Shown: one piece after another, positions 23,213 to 35,686 of the stretch
Numbering within the stretch: position 1 is the stretch's first letter
Layout of the letters: each line of letters begins with the position of its first letter
DNA from: Mixophyes australis
Taxonomy: Eukaryota > Chordata > Amphibia > Anura > Limnodynastidae
NCBI GenBank assembly: GCA_036250195.1
Contig: JAVHZZ010000003.1
Span: 52,896,521-52,960,520, forward strand
Direction of reading: 5' to 3'
Length of the DNA: 64,000 bases
Made by a program: the position numbers and the translations under genes
Notes under the pieces: generated by a model
The model's database searches: none
What the model saw: only the letters and a program-made list of their open reading frames with translations
What the model was told of the DNA's origin: nothing

Positions 23213-24299
23213 AGACCTGTACTGGCACAATTTCTACAGACTATTGAGCCTATGGCCACACTTTCGCATGTGTGGCAGGAACGAACATCTGGCCATTAAG
23301 TTGTCAGTGAATACCCTGCACAGAAAGAAGGATGAGGGACTTATTACTTTGTGAAAATATTATTTGCTTAGAAACTATTTGCATGGGGTATGAGGGATTC
23401 GCTAAGACACTATAAAACATTTATTACAACACCATTGGTGATTTATGTTACAATATGTGATCACCACCTCACAATTAAAGGCATTTAGAGTGCATTTATA
23501 AAATAAATAATCAGACCTATTTAAGGGGCCGGGTGCACAGGCATCCTTCCTGTTCTACATCACTTGCAATGAAAATGGGGTGGGAACGTGATATCCAAGG
23601 GGCGGGGCTTGTCAAGTGATCCATTTATAAATATTCAAACGTCTGCAGTAGAACCGCGCACATTGTACACACACATTTCCTACAGCAGTGCAAGGTGCAT
23701 AGAAAACTGCCATATAAACATGAGGATTATTTCAAATTATTTTAATGCTGTTTTTGCACAAGTTTTCCATATATCTCCCAGTACCTCCTACTCACACTCA
23801 TACGATCTCCTGCACCCAGGATGATCCCAGCCCTGATCCACTGTAAACTGAGCAGTCACAGATTGGCTTATAAAGGCAAGCAGAGGAATCTCTAATTACC
23901 CAATAGTGTTATTTACATTTGACCACCTACAGGGACTAGGCTTATCTCACCATATGGCTTCCTTAGTACTAGCAAATCCACCAGCGTTAGCATCACACCT
24001 TATGAAATCAGCCACATCACCTGGTATTCAGTGTTTGGCTGCCTTTGTCCCCATTTATTTTCCAGCTGTAGTCACCTGGTCTAAATAATTCAATGAACTA
24101 CCGATTGTAGCAAGATCTGTAAAACCATAAGAAATTAGACCATTCAGTGCAATTATGTTACTAAATAAAGACAACAAAGTGATGCAAGTTTATACATGAA
24201 TGGAGAATACTGCAATCTGCACATACATAGTGGTCGCGCATTTTACATTTTTCCCTGCAGCACAATATGGATTATCCAGGTATTTTTGCACCCAGTAGC
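23213..24299. other. No gene recognised
   Basis: No identifiable repeat or coding element; short open frames only. Confidence 0.4.
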
Positions 24300-24720
24300 T
24301 CAGTGATGGGAAATCCAATATACTTCATGGGCCACATATGCAGCCCTCCAACCTGCACCCTCACATCACCAAAATGCCCCCGCATGCCAATTACTTGTTC
24401 TAAAATTCCACCACATGCCACTCAGACCTCCTACTTGCTTCAAAATAGCCATAAACGGCCCTAATATGCACAGACAACCACTTGCCATAAAATGTTCTCA
24501 TATCCTACATTTATCCTGAAACTTTCCCACATGCCACTCAGACAAGCTCACATGTCCTCCCCACATGCCCCTCTAAATACCACTCAATTCTCCCCAATGT
24601 CACTCAGATGTCCCCACAAGCCACTAAGACAAGCTCACATGTCCCTCGACCTCTTCACATGCCCCTCAACATCCCAAACATGCTACTCGCACACATGTCT
24701 AAATATACTTTCCTGCACAG
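24300..24720. mobile_element. Possible hAT-like element with degenerate CACATGCC repeats
   Basis: Begins cagtgatggg and continues with many irregular repeats of cacatgccactcagac and ctcacatgtcc type. Two partial copies of agacaagctcacatgtcc lie about 90 bp apart. Non-autonomous hAT elements in this window carry such internal arrays, but the right end is not identified, so the call is tentative. Confidence 0.4.
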
Positions 24721-24939
24721 CCAGAGCCCACAGGCAGAGTACAGGGTACAGAAAGCACTGCACTAACGCCGCCTCCTCCTCTGATTGGATGTGCTGCGTG
24801 ACTCCCAGCAGTGTGCAGAGCAGGTCACATGACATGGAAGCCGGCTGCTCCCATTCAGTCTTGTTCTCCGATTTGTTATAAAGTAGAGAATAAGTCAGAT
24901 TGGGAGCATAGAGCTGGCTGCGCACATGATGACTAACGG

Positions 24940-25215
24940 CAGGGGCGCATGCACGGGGGGGTTTCTGGGTCTCCAGAAACCCCTCCCCTCCGCTAAAGAA
25001 GTGCCCTACATAGCGGCACTGTACTATATAGCAGCCGCGGCGGTGCTGTATTGTATACAGCACCGCCGCGGACGCTTCTTTGACAGCGCCGCGGCTGCTG
25101 TATAGTACAATGCTGCCGAAACTGAGCTGCTGCGCATGCGCGACAGCTCTCTTGGTTTTGTTTTTTTTTGCGTGGAGGGGAAACCCCCCCCTTACAAATC
25201 CTCCGTGCGCCCATG
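24940..25215 (+). mobile_element. GC-rich long-hairpin MITE, copy 3
   Basis: Left end caggggcgcatgcacgg and right end ccgtgcgcccatg are inverted. The internal hairpin (about 25023-25115) keeps gcagccgcggcggtgctgta and cgccgcggctgctgtata, but the left arm has lost about 20 bp relative to copies 1 and 2. A clean 8-bp TSD was not found. Confidence 0.72.
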
Positions 25216-25709
25216 GACGGGGCTAACAATGTAGCCCGCATGTAGTATTTCATATGTGTTTGGTCCCAAACCGCTAACCTGATAACCCTACGCACTATGT
25301 CCACTGATAAAGGGATTAACCTGGCCAAGCTGATTCATGTCATAAATATACAAATCATAGCAACTAATTCTTTAAAGCCTATCTCAAAATAGACTTTGTT
25401 GTCAAACTGACCAGGCCGCCCTCTCATTCCATCATGCCATGCCCTTTGCTACACGACATTTCAGTAGATGGCACATCTTTGGCCCACAAGAAATAAAGTC
25501 ACTATTCTGCAGCAAAACTAATAAATATAGTGTATAGCCATTTATTTTTAACTATATTCAATTATCAGGTTTGTATTTATATCCATTGAAGTACAAGTAC
25601 CTTCTCTCCACAGATGTATTTTCATGGCTATTGGTTCAGTCTACAAAATGTCTGCCTCCACTGTGTTTGTAAGTTTTGCTGGTCACACTCTTCTCATAAA
25701 CATGAGCCT
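25216..25709. other. No gene recognised
   Basis: No repeat or coding element recognised. Confidence 0.4.
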
Positions 25710-25712
25710 ATA

Positions 25713-25887
25713 GGGGTATATTTACTAAACTGCGAGTTTGAAAAAGTGGAGATGTTGCCTATAGCAACCAATCAGATTCTAGCTGTCATTTTGTAGAATG
25801 TACTAATTAAATTATATCTAGAATCTGATTCGTTGCTATAGGCAACATCCCCACTTTTTCAAACCCGCAGTTTAGTAAATCTAGCCC
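25713..25887. mobile_element. PIF/Harbinger-like MITE (family 1)
   Basis: Inverted ends ggggtatatttactaaact and agtttagtaaatctagccc flanked by ATA on both sides (25710-25712 and 25888-25890). The arms pair almost completely, including gatgttgcctatagcaacc and its complement. The 3-bp TSD points to PIF/Harbinger. Confidence 0.88.
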
Positions 25888-25890
25888 ATA

Positions 25891-26811
25891 CTCTAGTTTG
25901 AAATGTGCTTTTGTATGTGCATTGAAAGGACTGCAGACTAAGTTTGTGATATTTATATACAGAATATAACATACATGAGCTATTAATGCATACACTACAT
26001 TAGGAGGAGGGTACATCCGTTAGATAATGCATTACATGAATATTTATGGGTATTAGGGCAATTGGTCATTCGGTTGCTGAAATTCTCGGCAAGTTCATTG
26101 ATCCTTTACAAATTTCCCTTCAGTATATGGCAACCAGAGATAAGTGTTGTTTGGTTGTCACCCTCCTGTCTCGGTTCAAAGGATGTACTAATCTGCTCTC
26201 AGTGAGGGGAAACAGTGGGGATTCAGGACATCCAATGGGCTCCATCACAGCAAGAACAAAGTCAGCTCGCTGAGTATGACCTCTAGGCCAAGGCATTTGT
26301 AAACCATCAATTTCTGCCGGGAGTGGAATGGCTGGACGGTAAAATAGCACAATTCAACAACAGCATTATTCAAATGAGTGTAATTGTCAAATTTGTGTCC
26401 ATTGATTGAACATAAAACGAGAAAAGTACTATATTTTACTGACCCGACCTGACCTCTGTAGTACCAGTTGCTCATTACCTCACCCTGTTGTAGATCTCCA
26501 CATAAATGGTAAACATCTTTTTTCATTGTTTTGTATTATTTATTATTGCTGTTATTGTTATGATTCTTATTACTAATAATAGTAATAATAATAATACAAA
26601 TGGATATAAAATTAATTCCTTTAAAAAAAAAACCTCAAATTAAAGGGGAGTTTCCCACCTCCCCATCCAGAGACCTGACAATGCTCCCACCCCTTACGTT
26701 ACAATTGCCTCGTCATCAGCAGCAGAATTTGTGCTCTTGTGGGCCCCAAAGACTCCGGAGAGCAGGAGTTGCCTTACAACCAGTGACTAATATTGCATTT
26801 TGGTCAACAAA
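25891..26811. other. No gene recognised
   Basis: No repeat family or exon recognised. An imperfect AAT/TAT-rich microsatellite lies near 26540-26600. Confidence 0.4.
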
Positions 26812-27140
26812 TCATCATCATAAATGTTTATTTATAAGGCTCCACAGATTCCGCAGCGCCGGACAGTCGCCACACAGACACATGAATACACATAAGTATA
26901 ATTACAAATACAATTAAGCATAATAGCAGACGTGTGGTACTAACCCAAGGATGAGTAATGCACCAGCAATTAGAGGTAGCACAAAAACAAGTGTGAATGC
27001 TGTGTGTACGAGTACAGTCCACACAACGGTCACACAAAGAATTCAGCACAGGACATCACAGGGGCAAATGGAGGTAGATAGACAGACATAGGGTGCAGAG
27101 GACCCTGCCATTTATACTATAGCAACTGCCCTAACATAAC
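26812..27140 (-). mobile_element. L2/CR1-like LINE 3' tail
   Basis: On the plus strand it starts catcatcataaatgtttatt and reads ccacagattccgcagcgcc, the reverse complement of a LINE 3' end with an ATG/ATC repeat tail. The interior (ggaccctgcc at the distal end) resembles the agggccctgct part of the copies at 40128 and 44827. Only noncoding 3' sequence is present. Confidence 0.6.
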
Positions 27141-27428
27141 ATATAAGGGGAGCAAGTGTCCAGAGTTAAATTATGGTTTTTGGGTTTTTTTCATTTCTTT
27201 GTTGTTGTTTGTAAGGCATATAAACAGTAGTAATAATGAAGATTTAAAAGAAACTGTATTGAATTACAAACCACCAGGAGCTTTAGACGAAAAACAATGT
27301 GGTGAGATGGTGAAATAAATGACCCCCAGACCTGTGACTTTCGTCTCCTTTTCACAAGCTGACATATTACAGGGCATTTCTGAAGTCTGCACAGGAAAAG
27401 GGTTTTGGAACCCTCAGCAGCCAATCAG

Positions 27429-27570
27429 ATGCAGAGGAGGGCTGGCAAGTTTCAGCCCAGGGGGCAAGACTCCACTCAGCAGCCTGTTAGCATTTTAAAG
27501 AAAACAAAATGCAGGTGGCCCAGTGACCCAGCCCAAAGTAGCCCACTGTGCCCCCAGCCTAGCCTGCTTC
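27429..27570 (+). mobile_element. hAT-like fragment
   Basis: Contains gaggagggctggcaagtttc, ggggcaagactccactcagc and ggcccagtgacccagcccaa, shared with 14437-14602 and 22264-22450. No right terminus or TSD visible. Confidence 0.55.
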
Positions 27571-27687
27571 TGATCAGATGCTTTTGTTGTGCAGTTTAGA
27601 AAATGAAAGCACAGAATCTGAGTGTTATCTATTACACCATCTTTTACCTGTGCACCAGTTTACATTCATTTCGCTCTAATGCAGATT

Positions 27688-27855
27688 TTCTCAACTCCAG
27701 TCCTCAGGACCCACTAACAGTACAAGATTGCCAGGTGACCATTGAAATAATTATACCACCTGCTACACTGTGTCAGTCAGTAATGAATACACCTGTGCTC
27801 CAGCAAGGAGATATGGAAAACATGTACTGTTAGGCGGTCCTGAGCAACCCTGGAA
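27688..27855. mobile_element. Palindromic MITE (ctcaactccagtcctcagg)
   Basis: Left arm ctcaactccagtcctcagg...cactaacagtac and right arm gtactgttaggcggtcctgag are inverted repeats with imperfect pairing. The family, with ends resembling ctccagtcctcagg, is familiar from fish and frog genomes. TSD not resolved. Confidence 0.6.
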
Positions 27856-28751
27856 CACAACAATATATCAGCAACTTTTAACCAAAGAAGATACTTGTTG
27901 GTTGTTTTTTATCTACATTAGTTAAGTTCAATATTCCGGTTATTGATTTAAGCAAAATAAATGTGTCGTATTTTCTCATTTTATGTCATTTGAAGGCAAT
28001 CTACGCCCCTGCTTGTTGCCATATCTGCAAAGTGGTGTCACCTCCCTATGAGCGCTGTTCAATCAGACCTGGGAGGGACTTTGGGCAGACTGAGGCGTGG
28101 CCTAATATTCCAATGAGTAATGTTGGCAGCTACTCATTTTCCCAGGCCTGGTAACTGAGCAGACATCTGTGGAATGTTAAATTACAGGAACCATTACGGG
28201 TTTCTTTTTAACTCTGCCGGAGCAGTACATTTTTCATTGTTGGTAAACAATTAGTGTCCAGCAAATATATCAGTTTTGTGACAATAGATTAATCCTGCAA
28301 ATAAAATAAAAAAGGTTCTTGACACATGAGCTGCTCCATGTAACAAGTCCTTGGCTTTTGACAGACCTACCAAGCACAAAGTAACTCATTGGTGAAAATA
28401 CCGTTCCCATTCAAGGATCTGACAAGCCACCTGCTTGGGGTCACACAAACTAGTACATTCTTTTTTTTTTTTTTAAATCCTATTCTGTAAAACTAAAACA
28501 CAGCTAATTACTGTCTATAAGTTAATACCTAGATAAAGTGCCAAATTGGTCATGAATTTAACTTTTTAATTACCTTTCCTTAAATGGATGTGTATAATTG
28601 TACAAACACTCCAAATAATATGGTTCAGCTTTTTGTAAAAGTGTAAAGATATTTACTGACTAAAGCAGCACAGCATTATGGGTATACTCTACTAAGGGAA
28701 ACGTAAATAAACAGCTGCCATTTTGAATCTATACTCACTATGGGCCTCTTA
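27856..28751. other. No gene recognised
   Basis: No repeat or coding signal recognised. Confidence 0.4.
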
Positions 28752-28962
28752 GGGGCCGATTCAATTCTGCCGCGAATAACGCAGCGTTAACAGTATTATC
28801 TTTAATACGGTAATTTTAACCTGGATTTCATCTTGCGGCTCCCTGAGCGAGTAATGATCCAGCGTTGAAATTACCGTATTAAGGGTAATTATGTGCAGTT
28901 TTACCGTATTAACGGTAAACCTGCTAACGCTGCATTATTCACGGCAGAATTGAATCGGCCCC
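28752..28962. mobile_element. PIF/Harbinger-like MITE (family 2)
   Basis: Inverted ends ggggccgattcaattctgcc and ggcagaattgaatcggcc(cc), flanked by TTA (28749-28751 and 28963-28965). Internal taccgtatta motifs are shared with 12528-12750. Confidence 0.88.
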
Positions 28963-28965
28963 TTA

Positions 28966-29884
28966 GAGTATGGAGGAAATCCAGGTAAAGGGTGCAAATT
29001 GGAACCTGAACAATCTACACCGCATGGGGTGCAAATGCAATTTTTTTAATTTATTTTTCCATGCATGGATAATACTGCCAATGTTTGATTTAGCACACCA
29101 ATATTCTGCATGTTTGTTTTCACACTTCTTAGAGTTGAGATGAGATACACAACAATTTCTATGTACTTTTTAAATGTACCCACTCCCACCCCAACTCCAC
29201 CACGGCACACAACATGATTTAGCTAAATTTTTGTGAACTTTGCCTAGATAAAAACTAGAAATACAGTAATTAAATGTACGCAGCGCTGTATTTAAATAAA
29301 GAGAAGCTACCCCTGTTTGTGTGTGTTGGTGTGGAAAGGAAATGTTGGGCAATAGGAAATCAGGGCAAGAAAATAGAGATGTCTGAGGAAGAAAAATCAA
29401 TAACAGCCATAGCTGTGAGAGTGGTAGATTCCCACAGGACATTGGGAAGCTGCTCCAGATATGGCACCGGAAATACAAATATTTATCAGTAGAACATCAC
29501 AGGAACCTCGTTTAACCTTATATTTTCATGCAACATTCTGCACATTCTATGTTTCATTTTACACATAGGCTGTTATCATGCTTTTGTGAATGTTCTAATG
29601 CTCTGGTTGGCTACAATTTAGTCAAGCCCTGTGAATGGTTCAAAAATAAGGTTCAAATGCTTGAATGATTTCCGCAACCATCTCGTCATTTGCAACTGCA
29701 AATAGCACACATCGATGTCAGAGTTTTCCTACTGCAGTGCCAGTGAGTTATTGCCTAAATAAATTCATTTTTCTAAGAAACAAATACATAATAGCAAAGA
29801 TGCTTAAAATCCAAGCGGGAAACCAGAAAGCTTGGATAGCCCTGAAACATGGGGAAAAAGGAATTTCATCTGTAACTCACTTTA
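28966..29884. other. No gene recognised
   Basis: The 102-codon minus-strand frame at 29170-29478 has no domain I recognise; no repeat family identified. Confidence 0.4.
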
Positions 29885-31260
29885 TTGTATTTATTTATTT
29901 TTAAGGTACCCTAATATTCTGCAGTGGCATGCAATGGGGAATACTACAAATGACATACAAATATAACAATAAAAAATACAAACAAACATAAAACAGAATA
30001 TACAAAATACATAATGCAATAATGCAAGTCTTAAGCAAGATGCATAAAATGTAATAGCATAAAAAAAAAGTGCGGAACAGACAGGGCCGGATTAACCATA
30101 GGTCTAACTGGGCTACAGTCCAGGGGCCTATGGCATCCAGGGGGCCCTTGAAAGTGCTCAGCAGCAGTATTGATGGGTCAGGGGCAGGGGCACCCCAGGC
30201 GAGATCTGTGCTGCTGAGCACTTTCACTGCGGTCTTTCCCTGTCGAGCTGTAGTCTCCTTACTGAGGAGATCTCGTGAGTCTCACTCTCACGAGATCTCC
30301 TCAGTAAAGAGCGTACAGCGTGCCGGAGAAGGAAGTAAGTGCCGGGGGGCCGGGGAGCTCGGATCACGGGGGGAAAGATGCGGGCAGCTTGGATCACGGG
30401 GGGGGGGGGCCCTCACGGGGGAATGGAGGCCCCCTTAGCCCAGGGGCCTCCATTCCCTTAATCCGGCCCTGGGAACAGACAAGAAGCATAATACACAGCA
30501 AACAGAAGCATGACATAGGGACAGACTGATGGATAAGGTGACAGGCGGAAACATGGCCCCGCTTGAGAGAGCTTACAGTCTAATGGGGAGTAATGGGGAG
30601 GGGAGGCTGAGATAAGAGGGGTGGGTATGACATAGAGGGAAGGTGTGGGCAGAGGCAGCCTGGGACAGGCAGGTAGGCTTTGATGAAGAGGTTGGCTTTT
30701 AAGGAGTGTTTCAAGCTTTGGAGGAGAGGTTAGGACAGAGTCTGGTTTAGCGGATGAGTGCATTACATACCTACACCCCTTTCCTTCTTGCCATTGGTCC
30801 ATGGGCCACCCGGCCGCCATCCCCCATATCCTGCTCTGGTATCATTCAGCACCTTAGCTCCCATTTTATAAGGAATATTAGTTGCATTCAAAATAGACCA
30901 GGCATTATGCAGTTTCAATAGTCAATGTGGCAGATTATGAATGCATGAATTAATGTTTTTTTGTAGTGTCTGGTGTGTAATACCTTGTGATGTTACAGGG
31001 AAAACAAGATTTGGAGACAGATTGGATGTGGGGAACAAAGGACAGTTCTGAATCAAGGATGACACCTAGGCAGCGAGCTTAAGGAGTGGGGTTTATTGCT
31101 GTGTTGTCAACAGAAATAAAGATATCTGGTAAGTAGCTTGTGTTGGATTGTAAAAAGATTAGTAGCTCCACTTTGAAAGAATAAGTTTGAGGTGGATATC
31201 CAAGATGAGATGGCAGAAATACTTTCAGTAATGCGGGGTGACGCAGAGAGGGAATGATGA
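29885..31260 (-). mobile_element. L2/CR1-like LINE 3' region, split by a hAT MITE
   Basis: Sequence on both sides of 30082-30471 joins into one LINE 3' segment read on the minus strand. It includes gagcttacagtctaatgggg (the complement of the common attgtaagctc motif) and a long GA-rich part that resembles distal sequence in the copies at 40128 and 44827. No reverse-transcriptase domain is visible. The far boundary is approximate. Confidence 0.55.
30082..30471. mobile_element. hAT MITE with exact 8-bp TSD
   Basis: Ends cagggccggattaa and ttaatccggccctg are perfect inverted repeats. The direct repeat ggaacaga flanks both sides (30074-30081 and 30472-30479). A perfect internal hairpin (ttactgaggagatctcgtg and its complement, about 30256-30307) and G-runs lie inside. 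It encodes no transposase. It sits in a LINE tail, so it is the younger insertion. Confidence 0.92.
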
Positions 31261-31639
31261 TGGACCTAGGCGCCAATAGGGGAGGGGCCTGGACCTGCAC
31301 TGGATGTGCATTGTAATTTATTTATATTTTTATTCATTTTTCTTTTAACTAATTTTTTTTCTTTCGTTCAGCAAGGGGAGAGCAGAGGGAAAGGTTGGAA
31401 CTTCTCCCGGTTCCTAGACAGTGTCGTACTGACAGACACATCCTGTCTTGCTGCCAAGCTGTCTCTCACTGCATGCAGAGCTAACCAAGGTGCTCTTAGT
31501 TATCTCGCAAGACTGAGCTATCCTGCTCTCTCTGCAGGAACTTTCTACTATGATGGACATCAGTAGTGCCAGCAAAGTACAGGTAAGTGCAGACAGTGAG
31601 CTTGGGGGGAGGCATGATGAGGCTGGAGAGGGCATGATC

Positions 31640-32515
31640 TCTGTATTGTATGGCGGTCACAAGTATGCTCCCTGTATTGTATGACAGTCACAAGTATGCT
31701 CATTGCATTGTATGGCAGTCACAAGTATGCTCATTGTATTGTATGGCGGTCACAAGTATGCTCATTGCATTGTATGGCGGTCACAAGTATGCTCATTGCA
31801 TTGTATGGCGGTCACAGGTATGCTCCCTGAATTGTTTGGCGGTCACAGGTATGCTCCCGGTATTGTATGGTGGTCACAGGTATGCTCCCGGTATTGTATG
31901 GTGGTCACAGGTATGCTCATTGCATTGTATGGTGGTCACAGGTATGCTCATTGCATTGTATGGCGGTCACAGATATGCTAATTACATTGTATGGGGGTCA
32001 CAAGTATGCTCATTGCTTTGTTTGGCGGTCATAGGTATCCTCATTGCATTGTACGGCGGTCACAAGTATGCTTCCTATTTTGTATGGCAGTTAAAAGTAT
32101 GCTCATTGTATTGTATGGCGGTCACAAGTATGCTCATTGCATTGTATGGCGGTCACAAGTATGCTCATTGCATTGTATGGCGGTCACAGGTATGCTCCCT
32201 GAATTGTTTGGCGGTCACAGGTATGCTCCCGGTATTGTATGGTGGTCACAGGTATGCTCCCGGTATTGTATGGTGGTCACAGGTATGCTCATTGCATTGT
32301 ATGGTGGTCACAGGTATGCTCATTGCATTGTATGGCGGTCACAGATATGCTAATTACATTGTATGGGGGTCACAAGTATGCTCATTGCTTTGTTTGGCGG
32401 TCATAGGTATCCTCATTGCATTGTATGGCGGTCACAAGTACGCTCATTGCATTGTACGGCGGTCACAAGTATGCTTCCTATTTTGTATGGCAGTTAAAAG
32501 TATGCTCAATACTAT
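31640..32515. repeat. 31-bp minisatellite with 12-unit higher-order repeat, about 28 copies
   Basis: The unit is ttgtatggcggtcacaag plus tatgctcattgca (31 bp). Variant units recur at exactly 372 bp (12 units): for example tcattgtattg at 31731 and 32103. The unit lacks plus-strand stops, which keeps a 344-codon frame and two others open; these are not genes. Confidence 0.95.
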
Positions 32516-33751
32516 TCCGATAAGGCTGGTAGATGTTGTATTTGATTGGCTATATATAACCACAACCATATTAGACAAACCACATTTGCACGGTTTTCAT
32601 CATGCCAATTTTCCTGCTACTGGTGCTGTAGTAGCTGGGCCTGGGCCTTGTTCTTCCCCCTTCTCCCCTCCGGACAAAAATTGACGGCCCTCTTCTGCTT
32701 GTAATCCAGAAACCACAGATTTTCCCTGTGAGCTTATATAGACCCTGTGTAATAAATGTATGTTATATTATTATGTAGGTGGTATTTACTGTGTGATCTG
32801 TAATATGTACTGTATTCACTATTTAATTTGCTTATACATTTTCCAAACAACCCCCAACATTCCAGGATCCAGACAAGAAACCAGCAGCAAGTTGTGAAAG
32901 CTGCAATAACAGTTAGGAGAGAGCAACACCGTTTTAATATGTGATGTCCAAAGACGTTTGACCACGCCACCTTTGGTGTGCATAACCTCTAGCCCACTCA
33001 TCGATGGAGGGGGCACCAGGAAGCTGCTGTACCGGGTCCCCAAATTCCCTTCGTCAGCCCTGAAGATAGATAACTATGGGTGTCATGCAGATAGAGGTAA
33101 TACTGAAATACAAAGGCGCTTATTAGCTTTCTAAAACTGTACCGGTTCTTCTATACATCTGACAAGGGAATAAATAGGCAGCAAAGTAATATTCTTGAAG
33201 TCTGAAGTACTCAGATGGGATAAAGCCTGCACTGACTATATTTATTTCAGAACTCAATCTGAACATCCGTCTGCATTTCCTCTTTCATTTCCTCCTCCAA
33301 TTATAACACAATTTGCATATTTGTTCTGTAAATACACAACTAAAATCATATACTGTCACTTTTGGACTAAAGAGCATGAGAAATAATGTGATTTTCAGTC
33401 TCCTATTAGATGTCAGGTTAATGACACTTTAACAGGCTTTACAATTGCATGCAAATGTTTCCTATTTCATCCTAGACTCAATAATGCACTCCAGTTGTTT
33501 CATGAGATATTAATAGTAACATGTGTTTGATTAAATAAAGCCAACTGTATTTAAAATTCTGATAATAATCATGATTATTATTTTATGTCAATTATTTAAT
33601 TCTGGTCACCTACACACAGTGGAAGCAGCATTTTTTAGCCCGAAGTCGCAGTATGTGTAACCCCAACACTGCCGTGAAGCCCGATTATGATTCTTTGAAA
33701 ATTGGTAAACACACCAATCGTTCTAAGGCCAAACCGCAGGAATTCTGTGTA
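32516..33751. other. No gene; one element fragment
   Basis: At about 32840-32930 the phrases cattccaggatccagaca and agaaaccagcagcaa match 46250-46300 inside the hAT element at 44942, so this is probably a fragment of a related element. The rest is unassigned. Confidence 0.4.
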
Positions 33752-33892
33752 CAGTCATGGCCAAAAGTTTTGAGAATGACACTAGTATTGGTTTTCACAA
33801 AGTTTGCTGCTTCAGTGATTTTAGACCTTTTTGTCAGATGTTGCTATGGTATACTGCTTTTATTGACAATTACATTAAGTTTATGCAAAGAG

Positions 33893-35056
33893 TCAATATT
33901 TGCAGTGTTGACCCTTCTTTTTGAAGACATCTGCAATTCACCCTGGCATGTTGTCAATCAACTTCTGGGCCACATACTGACTGATGGCCACCCAATCTTA
34001 CCTAATCAATGCTTGGGGTTATGTTTACTAAACTACAGGTTTGAAAAAGTGGAGATGTTGCCTATAGCAACTAATCAGATTTTAGCTGTCATTTTGTAGA
34101 ATATACTAAATAAATGATAAATAGAATCTGATCCACGTTTTTAAATTTGCAGATTAGTAAATCTAGCCCTTGAAGTTTGTCAGAATTTGTGGGTTTTTGT
34201 TTGTCCGCCCGCCTCTTGAGTATCGACCAGAAGTTCTCAATGGGATTAAGATCTGGGGAGTTTCCTGGTCATGGACCCAAAATTTTGATGTTTTTATCCC
34301 GAGCCACTTATTTATCACTTTTGCCTTATGGCAAGGTGCTCCTTCATGCTGGAAAGGGCATTGTTCATCACCAAACTGTTATTGGATGGTTGGGAGACGT
34401 TGCTCTTGGAGGATGTTTTGGTACCATTCTTTATTCATGGCTGTGTCCTTAGGCAATTGTGAGTGAGCTCACTCCCTTGGCTGAGAAGCAACCCCACACA
34501 TGAATAGTCTCAGGATTCTTTATTGTTGACATGACACAGGACTGATGGTAGCGCTCACCTTTTCTTCTCCAGACAAGCATTTTTCCAGATGCCCCAATCT
34601 GAAAGGGGATTTATCAGAGAAAATGACTTTACCCCAGTCCTCAGCAGTCCAATCCCTGTACGTTTTGCAGAATATCAGTCTGTACCTGATGTTTTTCCTG
34701 GAGAGAAGCGGCTTCTTTGCTGGCCTTCTTGACACCAGGCCATCTTCCAAAAGTCTTCCCCTCACTGTGCGTGCAGATGCACTCACACCTACCTGCTGCC
34801 ATTCCTGAGCAAGCTCTGCGCTAGTGGTGCCCCAATCCTGAAGCTGAATCAACTTTAGGAGACGGTACTGGTGCTTGCTGGACGTTCTTGGGTGCCCTGA
34901 AGCCTTCTTCACAACTATTGAACCTCTCTCCTTGAAGTTCTTAATGATCTAATAAATGGTTGATTTAGGTGCAATCTTACTAGCGGTAATACCCTTGCTT
35001 GTGAAGCCCTTTTTGATGAATGATGACTGCACATGTTTCCTTGCAGATAACCACTG
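33893..35056 (-). pseudogene. Tc1 transposase pseudogene
   Basis: DD34E-type transposase that binds the inverted repeats and cuts and pastes the element. The best open part (34520-34912) carries the end of the DNA-binding region (SGHPRTSSKHQYRLLKLIQL), the central part and DWGKVIFSDKSPF; the D of FSD is the first catalytic aspartate. The usual start codon position (about 35054-35056) is mutated to GTG. The last part is interrupted by the MITE at 34016-34169, and frameshifts occur after SPFRLGHLEKC. The usual stop falls at 33893-33895. Intact relatives encode about 340 residues; this copy is dead. Confidence 0.9.
34016..34169. mobile_element. PIF/Harbinger-like MITE (family 1) inside Tc1
   Basis: Ends gggttatgtttactaaact and agattagtaaatctagccc. 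TTG is duplicated on each side (34013-34015 and 34170-34172), and removing the insert restores continuous transposase sequence. This fixes both the 3-bp TSD and the relative age. Confidence 0.9.
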
Positions 35057-35355
35057 TTAACAGAGGAAGAACAATGAATTTAAAACACCACCCTCCTTTT
35101 AAAGCTTCCTGTCTGTTATTCTAACTCAATCAGCATGAAAGAGTGATTTCCAGCCTTGTCCTCGTCAACACTCTCACCTGTGTTAATGAGAGAATCACTG
35201 ACCTGATGGCAGCTGGTCCTTTTGTGGCAGGGCTGAAATGCAGTGGAAATGTTGTTTTTCGGATAAAGTTCATTGTCATGGCAAAGATAGACTTTGAAAT
35301 TAATTGCAATTTATCTGATCACTCTTCATGACATTCTGGAGTATATGCAAATTGC

Positions 35356-35686
35356 CATCATCATCATTTATTTATATAGCGCCACTAATTACGAAGCGCT
35401 GTACAGAGAGCTCATTCACATCAGTCCCTGCCCCATTGGAGCTTACAATCTTAATCCCCTAACATACACACACACAAACCAAGAGACTAAGGGCAATTTA
35501 ATAGCAGCCGATTAACCTGCCAGTATGTTTTTGGAGTGTGGGCGGAAACCAGAGCACCTGGAGGAAACCCCCGCAATCACGGGGAGAACATACAAACTCC
35601 ACACAGAGAAGGCCATGGTCGAGAATCAAACTCATGACCCGGTGCTGTGAGGCAGAAGTGCTAACCACTGAGCCCCCATACTGCCC
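35356..35686 (-). mobile_element. V-SINE-like SINE inside Tc1
   Basis: Full-length SINE read on the minus strand, with tRNA-like head (gggcagtatgggggctcag), central block and tatttatatagcgcc tail ending in ATC repeats. It interrupts the Tc1 terminal region; atcat is present on both sides. Confidence 0.88.

Noticed and set aside
24940..25215. 8-bp TSD for hairpin MITE copy 3
   Set aside because: Left flank actaacgg and right flank gacggggc do not match, so I do not claim a TSD.
31650..32684. 344-codon open frame
   Set aside because: It follows a 31-bp tandem repeat with no stop in any plus frame; two other frames are open too. The repeat explains the length.
33653..34099. 148-codon plus-strand frame
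   Set aside because: It starts in flanking DNA and runs antisense through the end of the Tc1 transposase and into a MITE.
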